64,000 nucleotides of DNA from Flavobacteriaceae bacterium (lineage in GTDB: Bacteria > Bacteroidota > Bacteroidia > Flavobacteriales > Flavobacteriaceae): contig PALG01000015.1 of assembly GCA_002707025.1 (NCBI GenBank), positions 153,601 through 217,600 of the forward strand, given 5' to 3'. Within the stretch, counting starts at the first letter, position 1. Each line of letters opens with the position of its first letter. Made by a program: the position numbers and the translations under genes. Below the pieces are notes generated by a model. The model ran no database searches. It saw nothing but the letters and a program-made list of their open reading frames with translations, and was not told the origin of the DNA. Positions 36,921 through 46,495 of the stretch are shown here, one piece after another.

Positions 36921-37094
36921 AAAAGGATCGCTTCTCACGATTTTATTTAAGGTTGTCAAATAATATGCCCAGAACTAGTTGGGGCAGCAAAGATACAACT
37001 TAAAAAGAGAAAGTGTCAAAATGGCAGTAGAATTATCAAGGCAGTTGGGAAGGATTTTTTTGTATTTTTACAAAAACCAACTAACCCATTCAGC

Positions 37095-37886
37095 ATGCAA
37101 GACGATATTTTTAAAAAAATAGAAAATGCCAAACCTTTGGATTTTGGCGAGGTTCTTTCCCAAAGTTTTGATTTATATAAAAAATCATTTAGCCAGGGGT
37201 TAATCCATACGTTAATAGCTATAATTATTGGCATTCCTTTTTTGCTCATTATCTATATTCCGGTATTGCCCATGTATGTGGAGATACTACAAAATGCTGG
37301 AGATCCTTATTACGAGCCTTCTGCTTTGAATACATATAGCCCAGTTATGATTATAGGTTGGGTCATTTTGGTTTTTTTGCTCTCCTTGATCATGCAAGTG
37401 GTGAATTACTCCATTTACGGGCATTTTTTCAAGCAATTGAAGAATATCGATTATGGAACCCAAGAAGATGAAGGAGGGTATTTCACCTTATTGCAAAAGC
37501 ACTTCGGAAAAATTTTATTGCTCACATTGGCGATGACCGGAATTGCTGTAGCAGGGGCTCTTTTGTGTTATTTGCCCTTATTTTATTTGATGGTTCCTTT
37601 GCATTGGTTTTTCCCAATCTTTGTATTCAATGAGGAGTTAAGTGTTTCTGAGGTAATAAAAGCTGCTTTTAAGTTAGGAAATAAATATTGGCTGGTCTTC
37701 TTTGGGTTGGGCATTGTAGTTTCCATTATTGCCTCAATAGGAATGATTGTATGTTATATTGGGCTTATCGCTACCCTATTCTTTACGTATATTGCTACCT
37801 ATGTGGCTTATAAACACACCATCGGATTTGGGGACCATGGCGATGCTATTTCACAAATAGGAAAGCCTTTGCCAGAAACTCCCTGA
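37095..37886 (+). CDS. Multi-pass membrane protein of unknown function
   Basis: A 263-residue inner-membrane protein with about five or six helices separated by short loops. The N-terminal soluble segment KPLDFGEVLSQSFDLYKKSF resembles the start of glycerophosphoryl-diester-phosphodiesterase-membrane-domain/DUF975-like proteins, a loose group without a common function. It stands alone, between the divergent miaB operon and topA. No catalytic motif is seen. Confidence 0.78.
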   Translation: MQDDIFKKIENAKPLDFGEVLSQSFDLYKKSFSQGLIHTLIAIIIGIPFLLIIYIPVLPMYVEILQNAGDPYYEPSALNTYSPVMIIGWVILVFLLSLIMQVVNYSIYGHFFKQLKNIDYGTQEDEGGYFTLLQKHFGKILLLTLAMTGIAVAGALLCYLPLFYLMVPLHWFFPIFVFNEELSVSEVIKAAFKLGNKYWLVFFGLGIVVSIIASIGMIVCYIGLIATLFFTYIATYVAYKHTIGFGDHGDAISQIGKPLPETP

Positions 37887-38007
37887 ACTGCATTTTAGAG
37901 TTGACAATTAGGGGGAGAGCAATGCTTTTCCCCTTATTTTTTGTGTAACATAGCCTTAAAAAAACACTAAATAAAGTAGCGAATTCTTCCGTATTAAAAA
38001 AATCGTA

Positions 38008-38022
38008 TACTTTTGTATTCCT
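38008..38022 (+). promoter_or_regulatory. topA -7 promoter element
   Basis: TACTTTTG (38008-38015) matches TAnnTTTG exactly, 20 bases before the topA ATG. The -33 region is not a good match. Confidence 0.45.
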
Positions 38023-38035
38023 AATTTGAAAAGCT

Positions 38036-40534
38036 ATGGCGAAGAATTTAGTGATTGTTGAGTCCCCCGCAAAAGCCAAAACTATCGAGAAATTTTTGGG
38101 AAAAGATTTTAAGGTGACTTCTAGTTTTGGGCATATTGCCGATTTACCTTCTAAAGAACTTGGGGTAGATGTTGATGGGGATTTTACACCTAAATATATA
38201 GTCTCTAAAGACAAGAAAAGTTTAGTGAAAGAACTGAAGCAGTTGGCCCAAAAAGCAGAAATGGTTTGGTTAGCGAGTGATGAGGACCGAGAGGGAGAGG
38301 CCATTGCTTGGCATTTAGCGGAAAGTCTGGACCTGGCTGATGAAAAGACCAAACGAATTGTATTCCATGAAATTACCAAATCGGCTATCTTAAAAGCCAT
38401 TGATAATCCTCGGAAAATAGATTATAATTTGGTGAATGCCCAACAAGCCCGTAGGGTATTGGATCGTTTGGTAGGGTACGAATTGTCTCCCGTGCTATGG
38501 AAAAAAGTAAAAGGGGGATTATCTGCGGGAAGGGTGCAAAGCGTTGCGGTACGTTTGATTGTCGAACGGGAACGGGACATAGAAGCATTTAATCCGCAAG
38601 CTTCTTACAGGGTTGATGCCGAATTTATCACTACCGATGGAAGTAAATTCAAAGCGAAACTGCCTAAGAATTTTGAAACGGAAGCAGAAGCTAAAGCGTT
38701 TCTTCAGAAAAACTTGAAAGCGAGTTATGAAGTTGGAGAACTTACTAAAAAGCCCGCTTCCAAATCGCCTGCACCGCCATTTACTACTTCAACTTTACAG
38801 CAGGAGGCCTCCCGTAAATTGTACTTTTCAGTAAGTAAAACCATGACCATTGCCCAGCGATTATACGAGTCGGGACTTATCACTTACATGCGTACCGACA
38901 GCGTAAACCTTTCTAATGATGCCAAAAACGCAGCGCAACAAGAAATTGAAAACTCTTACGGAAAAGAATACAGCAAGCCTCGTAACTACAAGGGAAAAAC
39001 CAAGGGGGCGCAAGAGGCGCACGAAGCCATTCGCCCTACCGATATGTCCCGCCATGGTATTACAGGGGATCGCGATCAAGAACGTTTATACGATTTAATT
39101 TGGAAACGGACCATTGCTTCACAAATGAGTAACGCCAAGTTGGAACGTACTCATGTGAAAATTGATATCCTTTCTTCGGAAAAAGTTACCGAAAACTTTA
39201 CAGCAAATGGGGAAATGATTGTTTTCGACGGATTCCTGAAGGTGTATTTGGAAGGAACTGATGTGGATGATGAAGAACAAAGTGGCATGCTTCCACAATT
39301 GGCAGAAGGGGATGCTTTGCAAAATAATTACATTACGGCCACCCAGCGGTTCACGCGTCCGCCCTATCGTTATACAGAAGCTTCCTTGGTGAAGCATCTG
39401 GAGGAATTGGGTATTGGACGTCCTTCTACCTATGCACCAACCATCTCAACGATTATGGCACGTAACTATGTAGAAAAAGGCTCGGTAGATGGTACAGAGC
39501 GCAAGTACCTGCAGTTTACCCTAGAGGACCATGCTATTAAGGAAAAAGAACTTACAGAAACTGTAGGAAGTGATAAAGGGAAATTAGTCCCTACAGATAT
39601 TGGAATGATCGTGAACGACTTTTTAGTAGATCACTTTAATAATATAGTCGATTATAATTTTACCGCAAAGGTGGAAGAAGACTTCGATGATATCGCTGAA
39701 GGAAAAGAAGAGTGGACGCAAATGATGAAAGATTTTTACAAGGACTTTCATCCACAAGTAGAAGATGTTGAGGAAAATGCCGATCGGGAAAGTGGAGAGC
39801 GTATCCTTGGGGAAGATCCCGAAACGGGAAGGCCTGTTTTGGTACGACTAGGAAAGTTTGGTCCTATGGCACAAATTGGAGCCCCAGATGATGAGGATAA
39901 GAAATTTGCAAGTCTTCGTCCAGACCAACAATTGCACTTGGTGACTTTTGAAGAGGTCATGGACCTGTTTAAGCTTCCTAAGGATTTGGGGATATATGAC
40001 GGGGAAGAGGTAGAGGTGGCCAATGGACGATATGGTCCTTATGTGCGCTTCGGAAAAAAATTCATTTCGCTTCCAGATGGGATGGATCCATTGGATGTGG
40101 ATATGGACATGGCCAAGAAATTGATCGAACAAAAGAAAAAGGCAGATGCTCCTATTTATGAATATGAAGGATTACCGGTTCAGAAAGGGAAAGGACGTTT
40201 TGGGCCTTACATTAAATGGAACAACATGTTCATTAATGTGAACAAGAAATATGATTTCGATAATCTTTCAGAAGCAGATATCATAGAACTTATTGAAGCC
40301 AAAAAGCAAAAAGAGATTGATAAGTTGATCAACGAATGGCCTGAAGAAGGTATCCGATTGGAAAAAGCCCGCTGGGGTCGTTTCAATTTGATTAAAGGCA
40401 AAACCAAGGTAGAATTGCCAAAGTCTACCAAAGCTGAAAAAATTACTTTGGAGGAAGCCAAAGAGTTGTTGGAGAAGAAAGCCCCTAAAAAGAAAACCAC
40501 CCGAAAAAAGAAATCTACTGCTAAGAAAAAATGA
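38036..40534 (+). CDS. topA: DNA topoisomerase I (type IA)
   Basis: An 832-residue enzyme. Order: Toprim domain (VIVESPAKAKTI, then the acidic DEDREGEAIAWH), the type IA core with the nucleophile Tyr in GLITYMRTDS and the KGGLSAGRVQSVA stretch, two or three C-terminal topoisomerase repeats without Cys zinc fingers (RFGPYIK, RYGPYVR), and a Lys-rich tail (APKKKTTRKKKSTAKKK). It relaxes negative supercoils. The following gene begins inside its stop codon (4-bp overlap). Confidence 0.96.
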   Translation: MAKNLVIVESPAKAKTIEKFLGKDFKVTSSFGHIADLPSKELGVDVDGDFTPKYIVSKDKKSLVKELKQLAQKAEMVWLASDEDREGEAIAWHLAESLDLADEKTKRIVFHEITKSAILKAIDNPRKIDYNLVNAQQARRVLDRLVGYELSPVLWKKVKGGLSAGRVQSVAVRLIVERERDIEAFNPQASYRVDAEFITTDGSKFKAKLPKNFETEAEAKAFLQKNLKASYEVGELTKKPASKSPAPPFTTSTLQQEASRKLYFSVSKTMTIAQRLYESGLITYMRTDSVNLSNDAKNAAQQEIENSYGKEYSKPRNYKGKTKGAQEAHEAIRPTDMSRHGITGDRDQERLYDLIWKRTIASQMSNAKLERTHVKIDILSSEKVTENFTANGEMIVFDGFLKVYLEGTDVDDEEQSGMLPQLAEGDALQNNYITATQRFTRPPYRYTEASLVKHLEELGIGRPSTYAPTISTIMARNYVEKGSVDGTERKYLQFTLEDHAIKEKELTETVGSDKGKLVPTDIGMIVNDFLVDHFNNIVDYNFTAKVEEDFDDIAEGKEEWTQMMKDFYKDFHPQVEDVEENADRESGERILGEDPETGRPVLVRLGKFGPMAQIGAPDDEDKKFASLRPDQQLHLVTFEEVMDLFKLPKDLGIYDGEEVEVANGRYGPYVRFGKKFISLPDGMDPLDVDMDMAKKLIEQKKKADAPIYEYEGLPVQKGKGRFGPYIKWNNMFINVNKKYDFDNLSEADIIELIEAKKQKEIDKLINEWPEEGIRLEKARWGRFNLIKGKTKVELPKSTKAEKITLEEAKELLEKKAPKKKTTRKKKSTAKKK

Positions 40535-41694
40535 TCGAATTTCTTTCCCCAGTCTCAAAATCGGTATTAGCCCATAGGGAAGTACTCCCCGAAGGAGTAT
40601 TAGGAAAGCATATTGCCGTGCACAAAGAAGCGGGGAATTTACCAGATTTGAACGGAGTTGGATTGGCCCTCTTAGGAATAAGGGAAAACCGAAAGGATGT
40701 AGATTATGTAGGGGAAGGGGTTTCTTTTGAAGTTGTAAGAAAGGCATTGTATGGACTTTACCCTGGCAATTGGAACGAAAGTTTGGTGGATTTAGGCGAT
40801 ATTGATAAGGGCGAAACCGTAGAAGACACCTATTTTGCGGTAAAAACCGTTGTAGAAGCATTACTTCAGAAAAAAATCATACCTATTATATTGGGGGGAA
40901 GTCAAGATCTTTTGTACGCACAATATAGGGCGTACGATTCGGTTTCAAAGATGATTAATTTGGTGAATGTGGATCATCGTTTCGATTTAGGCGATGCCGA
41001 AAATGCGATTTCCAACAAATCTTATGTGGGAAAAATTATCGTGAATAAGCCTTACAACCTCTTTAACTATAGTGTATTGGGGTATCAATCTTATTTTAAC
41101 CCGCCCGCTGAAATCGCTTTAATGGACAAATTGTATTTTGATGCATACCGCTTGGGTTCCGTAACCCAAGACATTACAGTGGTCGAACCCATTCTTAGGG
41201 ATGCAGATGCTGTGGCATTGGATGTTTCTGCAATAAAAAGCGGCGATTTGAGTTATCAATACTATAAAAGTCCGAATGGGTTTGACAGCAGGGAAATTTG
41301 TGCCATTGCTAGGTATGCGGGAATTAGTAATAGGGTAAGCTCTTTTGGAGTGTATGAGTTAAAAGAGTTTTCCCAAGCAGAAAGTGCTGCCACGTTAATC
41401 GCGCAAGTAATTTGGTATTTTATGGAAGGGGTTAATTTTAGGGTAGCCGACGAGGATTTTGAAAACGATGCCCTATTTAAAACCTATAGTGTGCCTATTG
41501 AAGAGGACATCCTTGTTTTTAAGAAGAGCGAAAAAACAGGTAGATGGTGGATAGAAATGCCATTTATTTCAAATGTTAATAATAAATTAAAAAGACATAC
41601 GTTATTACCTTGCACTTATGGCGAATATTTGAGTGCAACAAATCAGGAAATTCCTGAAAGGTGGTATAAAGCCCGCCAAAAGAATGAAGTATAA
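40531..41694 (+). CDS. Arginase/formimidoylglutamase-fold protein with altered metal site
   Basis: A 387-residue ureohydrolase-fold protein that would usually be annotated formimidoylglutamase. The expected manganese ligands are mostly replaced: the GGxHS motif reads GGSQDL (His to Gln), the DAHxD motif reads NVDHRFD (with ligands shifted or lost), and the DxDxxDP motif reads DVSAIKSGD (second Asp to Ser). The fold is therefore recognisable but the classical hydrolase reaction is doubtful. It overlaps topA by 4 bp and lies 114 bp ahead of gldK. A link to the T9SS is suggested only by this position. Confidence 0.8.
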   Translation: MIEFLSPVSKSVLAHREVLPEGVLGKHIAVHKEAGNLPDLNGVGLALLGIRENRKDVDYVGEGVSFEVVRKALYGLYPGNWNESLVDLGDIDKGETVEDTYFAVKTVVEALLQKKIIPIILGGSQDLLYAQYRAYDSVSKMINLVNVDHRFDLGDAENAISNKSYVGKIIVNKPYNLFNYSVLGYQSYFNPPAEIALMDKLYFDAYRLGSVTQDITVVEPILRDADAVALDVSAIKSGDLSYQYYKSPNGFDSREICAIARYAGISNRVSSFGVYELKEFSQAESAATLIAQVIWYFMEGVNFRVADEDFENDALFKTYSVPIEEDILVFKKSEKTGRWWIEMPFISNVNNKLKRHTLLPCTYGEYLSATNQEIPERWYKARQKNEV

Positions 41695-41742
41695 CCAATG
41701 AAATGTAGACATCTAGTATTTAAGGGTTTTTTCAGAAAAATG

Positions 41743-41773
41743 TTGCTTTTTTGAAATTTTATAAATAGGTTTA
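41743..41773 (+). promoter_or_regulatory. Probable promoter of gldKLMN
   Basis: TTG (41743-41745), a 20-base spacer and TAGGTTTA (41766-41773) approximate the TTTG/TAnnTTTG promoter with a mismatch in each box. Transcription would begin near 41778, giving a 31-base leader for gldK. Confidence 0.5.
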
Positions 41774-41808
41774 CGCCCTTAAATCTTAGAAATTTAACCT
41801 AATTACCT

Positions 41809-43185
41809 ATGAAGAAGTTAATTGCAATTACTGCAGTGCTTGCCTTGTTATTCAGTTGTAACTCTAAAAAAGATAGAGGAGAACTAGTAGGTGCGAAAGG
41901 CAAAAAATGGTATCCAGAAAAACCTTACGGAATGACCCTTATCCCTGGTGGATCGTTCATCATGGGTAAAAGTGACGATGATTTCGTTGCGGTAAATGAC
42001 GCTCCTACCCGGACCGTTACCGTGCGTTCTTTTTATATGGATGAAACTGAAATCACCAACGCAGAGTACCGTCAGTTTGTGAACTGGGTGAAGGATTCTA
42101 CCGTTCGGTTAAAATTAGCGATTCTTGCGGATGAAGTGGGGGCAGCCCCTGGTGATGGTGGTATTGGAGAATTTGCTTTTGTTGATCAAGAGAACGAAGA
42201 AATGACTCCTTGGGAACAGTATAACTATGACAACTACTACGGAATGGGAGAAGATTTCTATGCCGGTAGAAAAATAAATAATGAAGTAGACCTTATTTGG
42301 GATACTGCTGAATATCCAGACGAATACTATTCGGAAGTTATGGATACCATGTACATACCCGCTGAAGAAGCTTACAATGGACAAAGAACCATCGATGTTA
42401 GCAAACTGAAGTTCCAATACACCTACATGGACATTCAAGCGGCGGCCAGAGCTAAAGATCAGAGAAGAAAGGATTTTATCAAAAAAGAAGAAATCAATAT
42501 CTATCCCGATACTACTGTTTGGATAAAGGATTTCAACTATTCTTATAACGAACCTATGCACAACGATTCCTTCTGGCATGAAGCCTATGGAGATTATCCT
42601 GTGGTAGGTGTAAACTGGAAACAAGCCAAGGCATTCTGTGCTTGGAGAACTTTGTATAAAAATGCCTACCAAAAGTCTAGAAGCAGACCTTATGTAAACT
42701 CTTTCCGTCTTCCTGGTGAAGCGGAGTGGGAATATGCTGCTCGAGGAGGTCTTGAATCTGCGACCTTCCCTTGGGGTGGTCCTTATGCTAAAAACGACCG
42801 AGGTTGTTTTATGGCGAATTTTAAGCCCCTTCGTGGTGATTATGCAGCCGATCAAGCTTTATATACAGTGGAAGCAGATGCGTACGACCCCAATGATTAC
42901 AATTTGTACAACATGGCAGGAAATGTATCAGAGTGGGTAGCTTCATCTTATGAGCCTAACTCTTACGAGTACTCTTCCACCATGAACCCTAATGTAAACG
43001 ATCAAGACAACATGCGTAAAGTAGTACGTGGAGGTTCTTGGAAGGATGTAGCATACTTCCTTCAAGTAAGTACCCGTGACTATGAGTATGCAGACTCTGC
43101 AAGAAGCTACATCGGTTTCAGAACAGTACAAGATTATATGGGTACTGACGTTACTTTAAACAAAAATTTTGGAGACGCTCGATAG
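41809..43185 (+). CDS. gldK: Gliding/T9SS lipoprotein GldK
   Basis: A 458-residue lipoprotein (signal ending LFSC, Cys17) with a formylglycine-generating-enzyme (FGE)-like domain: MTLIPGGSFIMGKSDDD near residue 44, ETEITNAEYRQFV near 84, FRLPGEAEWEYAARGG near 300 and NVSEWV with VVRGGSW near the end. GldK, with GldN, forms the outer-membrane-associated ring of the type IX secretion system. An insertion of about 120 residues (roughly 115-235, rich in Tyr, Asp and Glu) splits the FGE fold, as in other GldK/PorK proteins. First gene of gldKLMN. Confidence 0.96.
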   Translation: MKKLIAITAVLALLFSCNSKKDRGELVGAKGKKWYPEKPYGMTLIPGGSFIMGKSDDDFVAVNDAPTRTVTVRSFYMDETEITNAEYRQFVNWVKDSTVRLKLAILADEVGAAPGDGGIGEFAFVDQENEEMTPWEQYNYDNYYGMGEDFYAGRKINNEVDLIWDTAEYPDEYYSEVMDTMYIPAEEAYNGQRTIDVSKLKFQYTYMDIQAAARAKDQRRKDFIKKEEINIYPDTTVWIKDFNYSYNEPMHNDSFWHEAYGDYPVVGVNWKQAKAFCAWRTLYKNAYQKSRSRPYVNSFRLPGEAEWEYAARGGLESATFPWGGPYAKNDRGCFMANFKPLRGDYAADQALYTVEADAYDPNDYNLYNMAGNVSEWVASSYEPNSYEYSSTMNPNVNDQDNMRKVVRGGSWKDVAYFLQVSTRDYEYADSARSYIGFRTVQDYMGTDVTLNKNFGDAR

Positions 43186-43239
43186 GCACTCCGTTCAACA
43201 AACTAAACTTTAAACTTAACTTAACTTAAATATTGAATT

Positions 43240-43890
43240 ATGGCACAGTCAAAATCATCCAAAAAACTATTTAACATGGCCTACGGGCTTGGAGCTTCTG
43301 TTGTAATCTTAGGAGCGCTATTCAAAATCCTTCACTGGGAATTAGGTCCCCTTAACGGAGGTATCCTTTTGGCAATAGGTCTTATTACAGAGGCTATTAT
43401 TTTCGCCATTTCTGCTTTTGAACCAGTAGATGATGATTTAGACTGGTCTCTAGTTTACCCAGAATTGGCTGGAGGAAAAGCAAAAGATAAGAAAGGAAAA
43501 GAAGCCCCTCAAGATGCTCAAGGAATCCTTTCTAAGAAATTAGATGAAATGTTGAAAGAAGCTAAAATCGATTCTCAATTAATGAGTAGCTTAGGAGACA
43601 GTATCCGTTCTTTTGAAGGTGCTGCAAAAAGCATTGCCCCAACTACCGATGCGATGAATGCTACTAAGAAGTACAGTGAAGAAATGTCTCTTGCTGCCGC
43701 TCAAATGGAATCTTTAAATAGCTTATATAAAGTACAAGTAGAGTCTACTAGCCGTCAAGCGGAAGTAAACGAGCAAGTAGCCGAAAACGCTGCCCAACTA
43801 AAAGCACAAATGGAGCACCTAGCAACCAACCTATCTTCCTTAAATGGGGTGTATGGCGGAATGCTATCTGCAATGAGCAATAAAAACTAA
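43240..43890 (+). CDS. gldL: Gliding/T9SS motor stator protein GldL
   Basis: A 216-residue protein with two N-terminal membrane helices (about residues 13-33 and 38-58) and a long cytoplasmic helical tail. Lys29 in helix 1 (ALFKILHWELG) and Glu51 in helix 2 (LITEAIIF) match the charged intramembrane residues that GldL uses for proton flow. With GldM it forms the proton-motive-force-driven motor that powers T9SS and gliding. It lies 54 bp after gldK. Confidence 0.96.
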   Translation: MAQSKSSKKLFNMAYGLGASVVILGALFKILHWELGPLNGGILLAIGLITEAIIFAISAFEPVDDDLDWSLVYPELAGGKAKDKKGKEAPQDAQGILSKKLDEMLKEAKIDSQLMSSLGDSIRSFEGAAKSIAPTTDAMNATKKYSEEMSLAAAQMESLNSLYKVQVESTSRQAEVNEQVAENAAQLKAQMEHLATNLSSLNGVYGGMLSAMSNKN

Positions 43891-43939
43891 TTTAGTTTTC
43901 AACTGTAATTAATTATTAATCTTTAAAAGAAATTAAAAA

Positions 43940-45526
43940 ATGGCAGGAGGAAAACTATCCCCAAGGCAGAAGATGATTAACCTAATGTACCTGGTTTTCA
44001 TCGCGATGCTTGCATTAAATATGTCCAAAGAGGTACTTTCCGCTTTTGGATTATTGAATGAGAAAATTAATTCAGCAAATACACAAGCCAATACGCGTAA
44101 TCAAGCTTTTATGGATGGTTTGGCAACCAAAGCTTCTGATGAACCAGAGCAGTATGCTGCGGTTGAACAGAAAGCTCAAGAGATAGCCACTATTTCTTCA
44201 GACTTAGATACCTACTTGGAAACTTTGAAGGCAGGTGCTGTAGCTGGAATTGAAGATCCCTCAGATTATGAGGTGATGGACAAAGCAGATTATTTTAACA
44301 ACCTTTTCTTTACCGGTGAAAACCTAAAACCGGAAGGACAAGAGTTTTTGGATAAAATCAATAATTATCGTACCTCGATGATTGCTATCTTATCAGATAC
44401 GGCTGTTGCTAAAAAAGTAGCAGGAGCGGATGATATAAAAGCAGCGATCAACGAAAATTTCTCTACCGATCAAGTAGAGAAGCGCGATGGCACCAAGCAA
44501 GATTGGTTAAATTACCATTACGAAGGCTTTCCGTTAATTGCATCCTTAACCAAAATGACTTCTCTTCAGAATGATGTAAAAACCAATCAAAGTGAAATCT
44601 TACAGAAGATGCTTTCAGGACAACAAGCTGCAGCACTTTCTTTCAGTAACTATTCTACTTTGATGGATGCTCCTAAATCGGCATATTACTCTGGTGAAAC
44701 TTTTAACGGAGCTATCATGCTAGGTCGTACCGATGCTAGTACGGTTCCTCAAGAAGTTAATTTAACGCTAGATGGAAGACCTCTTACCGAAGACCAGTAC
44801 ACGGTTCAAGGTGGTAAAATTGTCTTAAATGTAGGTGCAGGATCTCCTGGAGATCACAAAATCGAAGGTATGTTGGTGTACGGTGAAGGTGGTGAAAAAG
44901 TTGAAGTTCCTGTAAATACAGGTTTTGCTACTATTTCTAAGCCAAACTCTGCTGTAATTGCAGCCGATAAAATGAACGTGGTATACCGCGGGGTAGATAA
45001 CCCAATGACGGTTTCCATTCCTGGTATTCCAGACAATAAAGTAAGTGCTTCAGGATCGGGTCTTTCAAAGGCATCAGGAAGTAAGTACATCATGCGTCCT
45101 ACACAAGGTAGAACCGTAAACATCACGGCCAGTGGTACCTTGCCAGATGGTCAAAAAATTAGTACTACTTCTGAGTTCCGTATTAAAGATATTCCACGTC
45201 CCGTAGGAACCATTCGTGGGGAAACTGGAGACGGTGGTTGTGTGCGTATGCAACGTCAAGGATTGGAAATTTCTTCTGTAGGTGCCATGTTGGAAGACTT
45301 TGATTTCGATTTAAACCTAAACGTTACCGGTTTCAGTTTTAAAGTATCTGGACAGCCTACCGTGGTGGTAAGTGGAAATAAATTAAATTCCCAAGCCAAA
45401 GGAACCCTTAGCAGGGCAAGAAGAGGGGAAACCGTACAGATTTTCGATATCAACGCGAAACTATCTGGAAACTCTGGATACAAACTGAAAAAGATTTCCC
45501 CAATCTGTATCGAATTAACAAATTAA
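43940..45526 (+). CDS. gldM: Gliding/T9SS motor rotor protein GldM
   Basis: A 528-residue protein with one N-terminal membrane helix (about residues 16-34 within KMINLMYLVFIAMLALNMSKEVLS) and a long periplasmic part made of four successive domains. The C-terminal domains (from about residue 320) are beta-rich. GldM rotates within the GldL stator and reaches across the periplasm to the GldK/GldN ring. It follows gldL by 49 bp and precedes gldN by 12 bp. Confidence 0.96.
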   Translation: MAGGKLSPRQKMINLMYLVFIAMLALNMSKEVLSAFGLLNEKINSANTQANTRNQAFMDGLATKASDEPEQYAAVEQKAQEIATISSDLDTYLETLKAGAVAGIEDPSDYEVMDKADYFNNLFFTGENLKPEGQEFLDKINNYRTSMIAILSDTAVAKKVAGADDIKAAINENFSTDQVEKRDGTKQDWLNYHYEGFPLIASLTKMTSLQNDVKTNQSEILQKMLSGQQAAALSFSNYSTLMDAPKSAYYSGETFNGAIMLGRTDASTVPQEVNLTLDGRPLTEDQYTVQGGKIVLNVGAGSPGDHKIEGMLVYGEGGEKVEVPVNTGFATISKPNSAVIAADKMNVVYRGVDNPMTVSIPGIPDNKVSASGSGLSKASGSKYIMRPTQGRTVNITASGTLPDGQKISTTSEFRIKDIPRPVGTIRGETGDGGCVRMQRQGLEISSVGAMLEDFDFDLNLNVTGFSFKVSGQPTVVVSGNKLNSQAKGTLSRARRGETVQIFDINAKLSGNSGYKLKKISPICIELTN

Positions 45527-45538
45527 GAATAACAAACT

Positions 45539-46438
45539 ATGAGCTTTAAAAATGTTGTTTTATGTGTAATGGGGCTATTGATGGGTGCCAATGCGTTCGC
45601 GCAGTTGAACATCCTGAATGCTAAAACTCCCGATGAAATTGGGAAGAAGACCGAAGCACAAATAGCCTATGATAACGACAATCCGTTACCTTACGGATAT
45701 GTGGATGAGCGTGACGTGTTGTGGTCCAAAACCACTTGGGAGATTATAGATCTTGACGAAAGAATCAATTTTCCTCTGTACTATCCTATAGACACCAACA
45801 ACATTGGAGCAGAAAGACGTTCTTTGTATGACGTTTTGGTAAAAAATATCCGTAATGGAAGCATTGATGAGGTATATGCCGACTCTTATTTTACTGAAAA
45901 ACGTGCCCTTAAAGATATTCAAGCTTCTTTGGTCTATAGTGATACCACCGACCTTGGTATTGAGCAGTTCAATGCGGAAGGAAGAGTAGATCCCGAATAC
46001 ATCCGAAAATTCTCCTTGGACGCAGGTGATGTGGAAGAGTATAGAATTCGTGGAGTATGGTACTTAGACAAAAGACAGGGTGAACTTCGCTATCGCTTGT
46101 TGGGAATTTGCCCAGTAGCGAATGAAGCACGATCCAAAGCTTATCCAGATGATGGGGTGGATGCTAAAGTAGAATTATTCTGGGTGTGGTTTCCCGCTGC
46201 TAGGGAGGCATTACACAAAGCTAAAGCCTTTAACCGTAAAAATACTTCACAACCCATCTCTTTCGATCACTTATTGAACTCCCGTAGGTTTAATGCGGTA
46301 GTTTATAAGGAAGATAACGTGTATGGCGATAGAGGTGTGTCCGATTACATTAGCGATAATGCGCTTATGCAGCTATTGGAATCAGACCGTATTAAAGAAC
46401 AAATTAGAAACATTGAAATAGATCTTTGGAACTATTAA
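45539..46438 (+). CDS. gldN: Gliding/T9SS protein GldN
   Basis: A 299-residue exported protein with a signal peptide (to ANAFAQ, residue 22). The body contains VLWSKTTWEIIDLDERINFPLYYP and RGVWYLDKRQGELRYRLLGICP, both typical of GldN/PorN. It associates with GldK at the inner face of the outer membrane to make the T9SS ring. Last gene of the operon; an intrinsic terminator follows within 20 bases. Confidence 0.95.
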   Translation: MSFKNVVLCVMGLLMGANAFAQLNILNAKTPDEIGKKTEAQIAYDNDNPLPYGYVDERDVLWSKTTWEIIDLDERINFPLYYPIDTNNIGAERRSLYDVLVKNIRNGSIDEVYADSYFTEKRALKDIQASLVYSDTTDLGIEQFNAEGRVDPEYIRKFSLDAGDVEEYRIRGVWYLDKRQGELRYRLLGICPVANEARSKAYPDDGVDAKVELFWVWFPAAREALHKAKAFNRKNTSQPISFDHLLNSRRFNAVVYKEDNVYGDRGVSDYISDNALMQLLESDRIKEQIRNIEIDLWNY

Positions 46439-46456
46439 TCATAGTGAACTATTAAT

Positions 46457-46490
46457 AAAACCCTCCTCGATTTCAAAGGAGGGTTTTTTT
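46457..46490 (+). terminator. Intrinsic terminator of gldKLMN
   Basis: AAAACCCTCCT / AGGAGGGTTTT stem with a 9-base loop and a run of seven T, 18 bases after the gldN stop codon. The next gene starts only 6 bases later. Confidence 0.88.
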
Positions 46491-46495
46491 ATGCC

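Noticed and set aside
40268..40861. Minus-strand open frame of 197 codons across the topA end
   Set aside because: Antisense to the Lys-rich topA tail and to the arginase-fold gene; its Leu/Phe/Arg bias is that of reversed Lys codons.
42115..42855. Minus-strand open frame of 246 codons within gldK
   Set aside because: It is the antisense shadow of the FGE-like gene; composition and position are fully explained by gldK.
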